Shown here piece after piece: positions 1 through 5,555 of a DNA stretch of 6,400 nt. A program made the position numbers and the translations under genes. Position 1 is the first letter of the stretch. Each line of letters opens with the position of its first letter. The notes beneath the pieces are model-generated. The model was not told the DNA's origin, did not search any database, and was given only the letters and a program-made list of their open reading frames with translations. The DNA is taken from assembly GCA_947174965.1 (NCBI GenBank), contig CAMWKY010000129.1, forward strand, positions 1 through 6,400. The letters run 5' to 3'. The DNA is from an uncultured Ruminococcus sp. (lineage in GTDB: Bacteria; Bacillota; Clostridia; Oscillospirales; Ruminococcaceae).

Positions 1-3
1 GTA

Positions 4-9
4 TATAAT
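4..9 (+). promoter_or_regulatory. Possible -10 box of the tyrosine recombinase gene
   Basis: A perfect TATAAT lies 30 bases before the start codon at 40. It would start a transcript near base 16 with a leader of about 25 bases carrying the ribosome binding site. The -35 region falls outside the window, and the DNA is AT-rich, so a chance match is possible. Confidence 0.35.
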
Positions 10-39
10 AAGATTATTCCCAATAAAGGAGTAACTACA

Positions 40-957
40 ATGTTAAATTTAACTTTACAAATTCAGCAATTTCTTGACTACTGCAAGTCAAGAAAAGCTT
101 TAAATGATAAAACCATCAAAGCCTACAGAATTGACCTCAGACAGTTTGCTGAGTGTACAAGCAATACGTTTTCTAAAGAAACCATCTGCCATTACATCGA
201 CACCCTGCATGAGCAATTCAAACCCAAGACGGTAAAGCGAAAAATTGCTTCTGTAAAAGCATTCACTCACTATCTTTTAATTGAAGAAGTCATCGAAATC
301 AATCCCTTTAATAAAATTGATATTTCATTTAAAGAACCGACCATACTTCCCAAAACAATTCCAGTTAATGTAATTAACAGTATACTTGCCCATGCTTATG
401 ATACCTTGTCTCAAGCTAAAACAGACTACCAGAAACGCTGTACTACTCGTGACATCGCAGTTCTTGAAATTCTTTTTGCAACTGGAACAAGAGTATCTGA
501 AATTTGCAATCTTAAACCCTCATCCGTGGATTTGACCAACCATACAGTCAAAATTTTTGGTAAAGGTTCTAAAGAACGTATGATTCAGATTGAAAATCCA
601 GATGTTTTAAAGGCACTTCAAGAGTATAACACGCTGTTTCAAGAAGACATAAAATCATGTGGTTTTTTCTTTGTCAACAAACTTCATAATCGTTTGCTGG
701 AGCAATCTGTACGTGAAATCATTTGTAAGTATACTGCTATGACCGAATATGACATACATATCACTCCGCATATGTTTCGACACTCGTTCGCCACCTTATT
801 ACTTGAAGAAGATGTTGATATTCGCTATATTCAAAAGCTTTTAGGTCATAGTTCTATAACCACTACTCAAATATATACCTATGTCGCTATGTCTAAGCAG
901 AAAGAAATTCTATCAACCAAACATCCAAGAAATAAAATAAAAGTCAAAGCAGAATAG
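40..957 (+). CDS. XerC/XerD-like tyrosine recombinase (site-specific integrase), complete
   Basis: A 305-residue phage-integrase-family recombinase that would cut and rejoin DNA through a phosphotyrosine intermediate. Residues 1-95 form the N-terminal SAM-like DNA-binding domain (LNDKTIKAYRIDLRQF). Residues 105-295 form the catalytic domain. All active-site residues are visible: R151 (ATGTRVSE), K175 (GKGSKER), H244 and R247 (HMFRH), H270 (LLGHSS) and the nucleophile Y279 (QIYTYV). H244, R247, H270 and Y279 fall at the same numbers I recall for E. coli XerD, and the length matches the Xer family. The ATG is supported by AAAGGAG at 25-31, 8 bases upstream. The gene stands alone, with no partner recombinase, excisionase or phage gene in view. 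It could be an integrase of a small mobile element, an invertase or a spare Xer paralogue; family confidence is high, the specific role is unknown. Confidence 0.93.
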   Translation: MLNLTLQIQQFLDYCKSRKALNDKTIKAYRIDLRQFAECTSNTFSKETICHYIDTLHEQFKPKTVKRKIASVKAFTHYLLIEEVIEINPFNKIDISFKEPTILPKTIPVNVINSILAHAYDTLSQAKTDYQKRCTTRDIAVLEILFATGTRVSEICNLKPSSVDLTNHTVKIFGKGSKERMIQIENPDVLKALQEYNTLFQEDIKSCGFFFVNKLHNRLLEQSVREIICKYTAMTEYDIHITPHMFRHSFATLLLEEDVDIRYIQKLLGHSSITTTQIYTYVAMSKQKEILSTKHPRNKIKVKAE

Positions 958-1279
958 TATAAATTGTATCTTTGTTTAAGAATGCTTGTCCAAAACCAAG
1001 ATTTTAAACGTCTCTAATATATATAATCATTTTTGCTGCCCAAAAGTTACAATATTCGCACGAGTTTTTAAATATTTGTATGATTGCACAAAAAATATAA
1101 CGAGTACTTATACATTGTGCAACAAATAATTATTTTATACAATATAGAAGCAAATTCATAACTAAGATATCATGCTTTATTATAACACAGGATTGTGGTT
1201 TGTACAGAAACTTTCAGTGAAAAGTCAAATTTTGAAATTTTTGAGGGAAACTAAAAAATTGTCCATAGTTTTTCTTCCT
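958..1279. other. Non-coding AT-rich region between recombinase gene and IS110 element
   Basis: No coding frame is convincing here. A foldback lies just after the recombinase gene: GTTTAA (974-979) pairs with TTAAAC (1004-1009), enclosing CTTG/CAAG (985-988/997-1000). It lacks a U-tract, so it is at best a weak terminator. Further on are an 8-bp inverted repeat around 1103 and a 12-bp AT palindrome AAATAATTATTT at 1124-1135. These could be recombinase sites or simply AT-rich spacer. Confidence 0.6.
1084..1122. repeat. 8-bp perfect inverted repeat near the recombinase gene
   Basis: TTGCACAA (1084-1091) and TTGTGCAA (1115-1122) are perfect inverted copies 23 bases apart, 130 bases downstream of the tyrosine recombinase gene. 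Tyrosine recombinases bind inverted arms, but classical dif-type sites have 11-bp arms about 6-8 bases apart, so this spacing does not fit. It may be a regulator or accessory-protein site, or a weak hairpin. Confidence 0.4.
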
Positions 1280-1280
1280 C

Positions 1281-1289
1281 TGTTACAAT
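1281..1289 (+). promoter_or_regulatory. Extended -10 promoter for the IS110 left-end RNA and transposase
   Basis: TGTTACAAT is an extended -10 motif (TG, one base, then TACAAT at 1284-1289). A poor -35, TTGTCC at 1259-1264, sits 19 bases upstream in flanking DNA. Transcription would begin near 1296, immediately before the first hairpin of the proposed guide RNA. In IS110 elements the joined ends of the excised circle are known to create a promoter; the position of this -10 at the very left end fits that. Confidence 0.5.
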
Positions 1290-1295
1290 AAAGAA

Positions 1296-1515
1296 GTCAG
1301 GTAAAGCCTTGCAACCGGTAAGGATTTACAGGCACTCATTATTAAGCTATAATGGAAGCGGTAATTGGACTGACGAGCTCCTCTTGGGAAACCACGCCCG
1401 ATATATAGACAGTCATCCACGCTTCCGTTATGGCATCCGTTTTGAGCAGGTTGGGCTGTTGGAAACGACACGCTCTTGTCACTAAACAGATTGGATAGGT
1501 AATGAGACAAGCGTG
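1296..1515 (+). ncRNA. Candidate IS110 bridge RNA (guide RNA of the recombinase)
   Basis: In the IS110 group the non-coding left end encodes a bridge RNA whose two internal loops pair with target and donor DNA; IS621 is the studied case. Here three foldbacks follow one another. The 5' hairpin pairs 1301-1310 with 1320-1329 (GTAAA/TTTAC and CCTT/AAGG around one mismatch). A large stem-loop pairs 1346-1360 with 1420-1434 (15 pairs, two of them G-U). It contains GACTG/CAGTC (1368-1372/1410-1414) and a GAAA-capped TGG/CCA hairpin at 1385-1394. The third is a GAGC/GCTC stem (1444-1447/1472-1475) enclosing TGTTG-GAAA-CGACA (1457-1470). An alternative stem, 1469-1480 with 1506-1515, competes with the last one. 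The 3' end is uncertain. The structure is read directly; the guide role is inferred from family and position. Confidence 0.62.
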
Positions 1516-1553
1516 GAGTAACAATTACAGATTTCAAATGAGGAGAGATCCAT

Positions 1554-2783
1554 ATGAATGCGGTTGGAATTGATGTATCAAAGGGAAAGAGCACGGTAGC
1601 AGTAATGCAGCCTTTAGGAATTGTTGTTTCATCACCACACGATGTATCACATAATGAAAAGGAGTTAAAAGAACTTTCGGACTTCATAAAGGAACTATCC
1701 GGAGAAACAAAAGTTGTTATGGAAGCGACAGGCGTTTATTATAAGCCGATAGCCCAATATCTCCACACACATGGGATATTTGTTTCAGTTGTAAATCCGG
1801 TACTGATAAAAGACTTCGGAGGCAATACGATCAGGAAAGTAAAAACGGACAATAAAGATGCCATCAAAATTGCGCAATATGCGCTGAACTATTGGAGTGA
1901 TCTGATAGAGTATACTCCATATGAAGAACAGCGAAAAACTTTGAGGACACTCAATCGCCAGTACAATCAGGCAGTCAAGATCACAACTATGCTTAACAAT
2001 AATCTTATCATGCTGCTTGACACGGCATTTCCAGGTGTGAATAAGTTATTTACATCACCAGCAAGAGAGACGGACGGTCATATCAAATGGGTCGATTTTG
2101 TACAGGAGTTTCCGCACAGCGGTAAGGTTGCCAGACTGACACCAAGTGCTTTCAAAAAGAAATACAAGAGCTGGTGTGACAAGCGTAAGTATCATTATTC
2201 GGAAATCAGAGCAAAGGAGATACATGAATTTGCAAGAAATTGTACCTGCTCGATCAGCTGCACACCCGATAATTCTGCGATGGTAAAGCAAGCTGCCGGA
2301 TTTATGTCAGAGGCACTTGAAAATGCTCATAAAATCCGTACCGAAATGAATCGTATAGCTTCGGAGCTTCCGGAGTATGAGACAGTAATCTCAATGTACG
2401 GAGTCGGAAAAACGACCGGGCCTCAGCTCATGGCTGAAATCGGTGATGTACGCCGTTTTCACAGTCGGAAGGCCATCACTGCGTACTTCGGATATGACAC
2501 AGAGCCGAATGATTCCGGACAGAAGGTATGCAAGTCAAGACCGATGACAAAGAAAGGCTCGTCGGCATTGAGACGAACATTATTTAACATCATGACCATC
2601 CTGATAACCAATCAGCCTCCAGATGAGCCGGTGTATGCGTTCCTTGACAAAAAACGTTCAGAAGGTAAGCATTACTATTGCTATATGGCTGCCGCATCGG
2701 CAAAATTCCTGCGTATTTACTTTGCAAAGGTCAGTGAGGTAATGAATAGGACTAAAAATTTTCAGACTGACATCTATTCATAG
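1554..2783 (+). CDS. IS110-family transposase (RNA-guided DEDD/serine recombinase)
   Basis: A 409-residue recombinase that moves the element through a circular intermediate. The N-terminal RuvC-like domain (about 1-150) carries the DEDD set: D7 (GIDVSKGK), E57 (VVMEATGVYY), D99 and D102 (VKTDNKDAIKIA). The E-to-D spacing of 42 and the D-to-D spacing of 3 equal those I recall for IS621. The C-terminal Tnp (transposase_20) domain, about 275-395, has MYGVGKTTGPQLMAEIGD and then the candidate catalytic serine S321 in EPNDSGQK, followed by TKKGSSALRR. The middle (150-270) is largely helical and probably the linking coiled coil. The ATG is chosen for GAGGAG at 1540-1545, 8 bases upstream. Nothing is truncated, so the enzyme may be active. 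At 409 residues it belongs to the longer Firmicute IS110 proteins rather than the IS621-sized ones. Confidence 0.96.
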   Translation: MNAVGIDVSKGKSTVAVMQPLGIVVSSPHDVSHNEKELKELSDFIKELSGETKVVMEATGVYYKPIAQYLHTHGIFVSVVNPVLIKDFGGNTIRKVKTDNKDAIKIAQYALNYWSDLIEYTPYEEQRKTLRTLNRQYNQAVKITTMLNNNLIMLLDTAFPGVNKLFTSPARETDGHIKWVDFVQEFPHSGKVARLTPSAFKKKYKSWCDKRKYHYSEIRAKEIHEFARNCTCSISCTPDNSAMVKQAAGFMSEALENAHKIRTEMNRIASELPEYETVISMYGVGKTTGPQLMAEIGDVRRFHSRKAITAYFGYDTEPNDSGQKVCKSRPMTKKGSSALRRTLFNIMTILITNQPPDEPVYAFLDKKRSEGKHYYCYMAAASAKFLRIYFAKVSEVMNRTKNFQTDIYS

Positions 2784-2892
2784 ATTCCGAGCCAGAGGCA
2801 AAATGCAGGCACGGCGCAGCCGCTTGACCTTGGCAGGTTATCATAAAAATGCTACAATGCTTTTCCGATGGTGACTGACTTCATCTATTCAT
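2765..2892 (+). repeat. Interrupted 17-base direct repeat at the 3' end of the transposase gene
   Basis: GACTGAC followed directly by ATCTATTCAT occupies 2765-2781, the last codons of the transposase. The same two blocks recur at 2873-2879 and 2883-2892, separated by TTC. The copy lies inside the 3' foldback. GACTGAC also occurs in the left-end RNA at 1368-1374, so the word appears three times in the element. Confidence 0.6.
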
Positions 2893-2946
2893 GAGTTCCT
2901 CACCGTTGGCACGACACACAGAGCATTTTTATGATGTTCTGTCAAG
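2823..2946 (+). repeat. Long imperfect foldback in the IS110 right end
   Basis: The outer arms CTTGAC (2823-2828) and GTCAAG (2941-2946) enclose a perfect 14-bp inverted repeat (2840-2853 with 2922-2935; arm ATCATAAAAATGCT). Inside are a 10-bp stem (2865-2874 with 2900-2909, including G-U pairs) and an apical ACT-T-CAT/ATGAGT stem. Unpaired strands on both sides of the 14-bp stem form two internal loops. As RNA this would be a stable hairpin of about 124 bases. It could be a second structured RNA of the element, a transcription end structure or a binding platform for the recombinase. Confidence 0.65.
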
Positions 2947-2981
2947 GATGCCGGTTGGATACAACTGTATTTTATTTTTTC

Positions 2982-2999
2982 AGACTGCTTCGGCGGTCT
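2982..2999 (+). terminator. UUCG-capped hairpin, possible weak terminator after the transposase
   Basis: AGACTGC (2982-2988) pairs with GCGGTCT (2993-2999) around a TTCG tetraloop: 7 pairs, one of them G-U. On the plus strand it is followed by TATTGTC, only mildly U-rich, and preceded by a T-rich run. The fold is clear but a terminator role is only moderately supported. It probably belongs to the flank rather than the element. Confidence 0.4.
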
Positions 3000-3300
3000 T
3001 ATTGTCATACCTGCTTTTTCAAATGTGAAATTTCTGTGAAACTTTCTTTTCGGGTATTGACTTTTATTAGCAGGTCTATATAGTAATGCCTTTTTTTATA
3101 CCAAAAGTGCCATAGCAAAATCAAAATTTGTATAGTTGCATAATTTAAACATTTATTTCCTGTCAAAATACGACAAAAAAGACTTTGAAATTATTTGTTG
3201 AATACATCTTTACCTTTCAGTCATTCTTCAGCAAACTTTGATGAAAAAACAAAATAATTGTCTATAATTCATTTTAACCCTATATATTTTAATTGTCAAT

Positions 3301-3340
3301 ATCTGTGGCACGAAATGCATATTTGTGGCATGAAATGCAT
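3301..3340. repeat. Two-copy 20-bp tandem repeat
   Basis: Two head-to-tail units, 3301-3320 and 3321-3340, match at 18 of 20 positions; both differences are C/T. The shared core reads GTGGCAyGAAATGCAT and ends in the palindrome ATGCAT. Two exact-length adjacent copies suggest paired protein-binding sites or the stub of a minisatellite. No gene start lies close by. Confidence 0.75.
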
Positions 3341-3421
3341 ATTATTATTTTATTTTAACGTGAAATCAGCTTTATTAGTCCGAATATTTCTATCCAAACT
3401 GTAGCAGGCAAAGGTCAAACA

Positions 3422-3461
3422 AAACATGAACCTCCGCAAGTTCCTGCGGAGGTTCATGTTT
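3422..3461 (-). terminator. Rho-independent terminator of the minus-strand CHAP/dockerin operon
   Basis: A perfect 17-bp stem (3422-3438 with 3445-3461) with a 6-base loop contains the GC-rich block CCTCCGC/GCGGAGG. Read on the minus strand, it lies about 60 bases beyond the dockerin stop codon and is followed by TTTTGTTTG, a good U-rich tail. On the plus strand the tail is TTTGTCCC, so any termination of plus-strand transcripts would be weaker. Confidence 0.85.
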
Positions 3462-3523
3462 GTCCCATTATATCAGAATAAAACCCTATATGTTCTCTCC
3501 TATTGTGCAGACAGAGAGAAGTT

Positions 3524-3772
3524 TTAGCTATTTTCAACAAGCATACGTTTCATCATGCAGAGATCGAATACATCAAGTCTGCCGTCTTCGCATAAGTCAG
3601 CGGCTTTCCAATTAGCAAGCTCCACCTCTGGTTCAGCCAAGAGCCATTTTTGGAGAAGAACTGCATCAGCAACGGTTACTTTACCATCGTCATTTATATC
3701 GCCCTTGATAACTTGATAGTCCCTCTTTACAGCAAATTTAACTACATTGCTCATCTGCATATGATTGGAATC
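3524..3772 (-). pseudogene. Stranded dockerin fragment (type I dockerin)
   Basis: Codons 594-675 of the interrupted gene: the end of the second repeat, then a dockerin, which would plug the protein into a cohesin of a scaffoldin on the cell surface. The first calcium loop is D618-N620-D622-T626-D629 (DINDDGKVTVAD) followed by AVLLQKWLL. The second is D652-C654-D656-D660-D663 (DLCEDGRLDVFD), with Cys at position 3 in both paralogues. The gene ends in TAA. An ATG at 3760 exists in frame but has no ribosome binding site before it, so separate translation is unlikely. Confidence 0.8.
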
Positions 3773-4903
3773 TCATGCATCTATATATGCCTCATAATAT
3801 CCAGCAGGCAATGCAAGTTCTATTGTGGTATCTTCAATACCCCACTCAATTTGGTAAGCGTCACCTTCCCATACTGTACCATTCCATATTTTAAGATCAT
3901 AAAAATCAGCATTTTCTACAGGTGTCCATTCAAAACGAGTTTTATTATATTTGTCACCTGCAACAACTTTAAGTTCTGACTGACCAAAATAATCCGCTGT
4001 AATATTAAATTTAACAATGTTATTCATAAGGATTTGGCTGCCAACACGAGTATCAACATATGCTTCATAATGTCCGGCGGGTAATCCTATTTCATATGAC
4101 GTTCCTTTTAATCCCCATTCGATATAGTAAGGATCACCTTCCCATAATGTACCTCTACATATTTTCAAATCGTAAAAGCGGTCATTTCCGGGAAAATTTT
4201 CCCAATTGAACACAGTAAGTTCTGCTTGATTTCCGGGTTTAACACTAAGTTCAGTCATTAACTTCCAAATTTGAAATACTTGTCCCGGATTATCATTCTT
4301 TGTCCACATTTCAACATTTGTTCCACCTGACGGAAGACTCTTTACAGCATCCATAACACAGTCTGTACAAGCAGATCTGAATCTGTAATCGCCGGAGCTG
4401 CCATAAATAAACCAACGTTGTGCGGAAGCATCATTACTATCACAAATTGCTACATTTGTACCGTTAGTGCTTCCAAAATTGACAACATCCAAAACATTCC
4501 CATCAGCACAATTTGTAATTTTATAACTTCCATCTGCATGTCGGTCGAATTTCCATATCTGATTAGCTGCACCAGTTTCAGGATATGTTGCCACATTTCC
4601 ATTTTCATTTGTTAAGTGATTCCAAGAAGAAACATTGATAATATAAGCATAAAATCCCGAACCAACATCAGCAGGAGATAAATCAGCATGCCATACTGGT
4701 TGAGATACGGAGATGGATACAGAATCTGTTAGGCTGCCCTCTCCATTTGCCGATCCTAAAGGTGTGGCATATGTAGTAATACTGTATGAGCCAGACTGAG
4801 AAGCAACAAATGAGTACGATGTGTTTTTACCCATTCCATCACCATATACATATGTACCATCGGGGGCAATTACATTAAGCCAGTAATATGAGAGATTAGA
4901 ATT
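3773..4903 (-). pseudogene. Stranded Ig-like / ricin-type lectin / double-repeat fragment
   Basis: Codons 217-592 lie between the two TGAs. They contain the second half of the Ig-like domain (NSNLSYYWLNVIAPDG), then a ricin B-type carbohydrate-binding trefoil, about 285-432. Its QxW motifs are NQIW, AQRW and FQIW, and four Cys (348, 370, 395, 398) may form disulfides. Two tryptophan-rich repeats of about 85 residues follow, each with FYDLKI, LW/VWEGD, EWG and YEAY. They are probably beta-sandwich spacers or binding modules of a kind I cannot name. The first ATG in frame is at 4834, with no good ribosome binding site. Without a signal peptide this part would stay in the cytoplasm even if translated. 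Confidence 0.75.
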
Positions 4904-5551
4904 TCAAGGAGAAGCTGCCCATGAAATATTTACCGTTTCTCCGACAACATAATAACTTTTATCTGTGTTGATTGTCGGCGTAACTAATTTAGGTATGGGA
5001 TCTGAATAATTAGGTCTTACATAACATGTTACTGTTCCAATTGAAGTTACTCTTCTTTCTCCTGCAACACGATTTGTTTTTGGATTTCCAGTTCCGCCAT
5101 TATTTCCACCGATACTGTAAACAACTCCATTTTCAACCTTTGATACTATTTCAACATGACTTATTGAATTTTTCCATATTACAAGATCACCAGGTATAGG
5201 TGAAGTTACATAACTTCCGCCTGCACTTATAACCAAGTCTCTTAAATTACTGACAGCACCATGCCGTGGAATTGCCTGACTTTGTCCAGCCAAGTCAGCA
5301 CAATCACTTACAAAGTTTGCACACCATGCTTCTGAATAACCTAAATCATTGCCTGTTTTTCCTACTTGTGCAAATGCTATACTTAACATATCAGTCGGAC
5401 CATTTCCTGTAAGAGAATAACTTTTATTAAAATTATCCTTTCTTGTCTGTGTTGCTTTAACACTCTGCATCGGCAATGACATAAATGTAATCCACACAAG
5501 AATAGTGATAAAAACAGCATTAATACTTGAAATTATTTTGTTATTCATCAT
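4904..5551 (-). CDS. Secreted CHAP-domain peptidoglycan amidase/endopeptidase (215 aa as written)
   Basis: The readable first part of the interrupted gene. A signal peptide (charged start MMNNK, hydrophobic INAVFITILVWITFMSLPM, likely cleavage after VKA at residue 33) is followed by a CHAP domain. The expected catalytic set is visible: C77 (SEAWCANFV), H132 (ISHVEIV) and N150 (SIGGNNG). IPGDLVIW is the conserved strand before the His. CHAP enzymes cut amide bonds in cell-wall peptides. The ATG at 5551 is chosen because AAAGGA (5566-5561) lies 9 bases upstream; the ATG at 5548 is also possible. The start is 4 bases after the stop of the upstream gene, so translation is probably coupled. The first TGA falls inside the Ig-like domain (ISWAASP-stop), leaving a free enzyme without lectin or dockerin. 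The catalytic part looks undamaged. Confidence 0.82.
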   Translation of the reverse strand: MMNNKIISSINAVFITILVWITFMSLPMQSVKATQTRKDNFNKSYSLTGNGPTDMLSIAFAQVGKTGNDLGYSEAWCANFVSDCADLAGQSQAIPRHGAVSNLRDLVISAGGSYVTSPIPGDLVIWKNSISHVEIVSKVENGVVYSIGGNNGGTGNPKTNRVAGERRVTSIGTVTCYVRPNYSDPIPKLVTPTINTDKSYYVVGETVNISWAASP

Positions 5552-5555
5552 AATA

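Larger units (their letters stand above)
1280..2966 (+). mobile_element. IS110-family insertion sequence, apparently intact; ends approximate
   Basis: The element consists of a structured left end of about 270 bases, one transposase gene (1554-2783) and a right end of about 180 bases with its own foldback. IS110 elements lack classical terminal inverted repeats and target duplications, so the ends cannot be read off directly. I place them by a shared CT dinucleotide, the core used by IS621: CT at 1280-1281 just before the -10 box, and CT at 2965-2966. Both are followed by GT. The element is visibly less AT-rich than the DNA on either side, which supports foreign origin. The family call is secure; the ends may be wrong by tens of bases, and other registers are possible. 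Confidence 0.6.
2967..3421. other. Non-coding AT-rich region right of the IS element
   Basis: I see no credible gene here. The region holds a UUCG hairpin near its left edge, a TATAAT (3263-3268) with TTGATG 19 bases upstream but no gene to serve, and a tandem repeat at 3301-3340. It probably represents the far side of the insertion site and the downstream spacer of the minus-strand genes. Confidence 0.6.
3524..5551 (-). pseudogene. CHAP-Ig-ricin lectin-dockerin secreted protein, interrupted by two in-frame TGA codons
   Basis: One 675-codon frame runs through this span with no indel, broken only by TGA at codon 216 (4906-4904) and codon 593 (3775-3773). Domains in order: signal peptide (1-33), CHAP amidase (about 50-180), Ig-like domain (about 190-283), ricin-type beta-trefoil lectin with three QxW motifs at W333, W380 and W429, two related repeats (about 433-519 and 524-608), and type I dockerin (615-675). 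The second TGA replaces a His codon of the neighbouring paralogue, in otherwise alignable sequence (YEAYIDA-x-DSN versus YEAYIDAHNSN). W465 of the paralogue frame has become Cys here, a possible sign of drift. The intact ancestor would be a dockerin-bearing peptidoglycan hydrolase. Alternatives to decay are low-level UGA readthrough or sequencing error. Confidence 0.75.

Noticed and set aside
1283..1687. Minus-strand open frames across 1283-1687
   Set aside because: They overlap the structured left-end RNA and the start of the transposase, lack a convincing start site and have no recognisable domain; they arise from the other strand.
2055..2291. Minus-strand open frame inside the transposase gene
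   Set aside because: It lies entirely within the intact transposase and has no recognisable domain.
1207..3046. GAAACTTTC at 1207-1215 and 3038-3046 as the true ends or a target duplication of the IS element
   Set aside because: IS110 elements normally make no such duplication. The left copy lies well upstream of the promoter and RNA, and a 9-base match in AT-rich flanks is not decisive.
3238..3268. Promoter TTGATG-19-TATAAT on the plus strand
   Set aside because: The spacing is long and no plus-strand gene follows; the next feature is the terminator of the minus-strand genes.
958..3523. CRISPR array, tRNA or rRNA
   Set aside because: No regularly spaced repeats beyond the single two-copy tandem, and no cloverleaf or conserved rRNA sequence was seen.
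3650..4615. Plus-strand open frames within 3650-3979 and 4418-4615
   Set aside because: They lie opposite the dockerin and lectin coding sequence, whose minus-strand frame is supported by clear homology between two paralogues.
3773..4906. A genome-wide altered code with TGA as an amino acid, or selenocysteine
   Set aside because: Tryptophan is encoded by TGG throughout all genes here, the upstream paralogue ends in a TGA placed 4 bases before the next start, and the paralogue has His at the second TGA position. I see no convincing SECIS-like hairpin right after either TGA, and the proteins are not redox enzymes.
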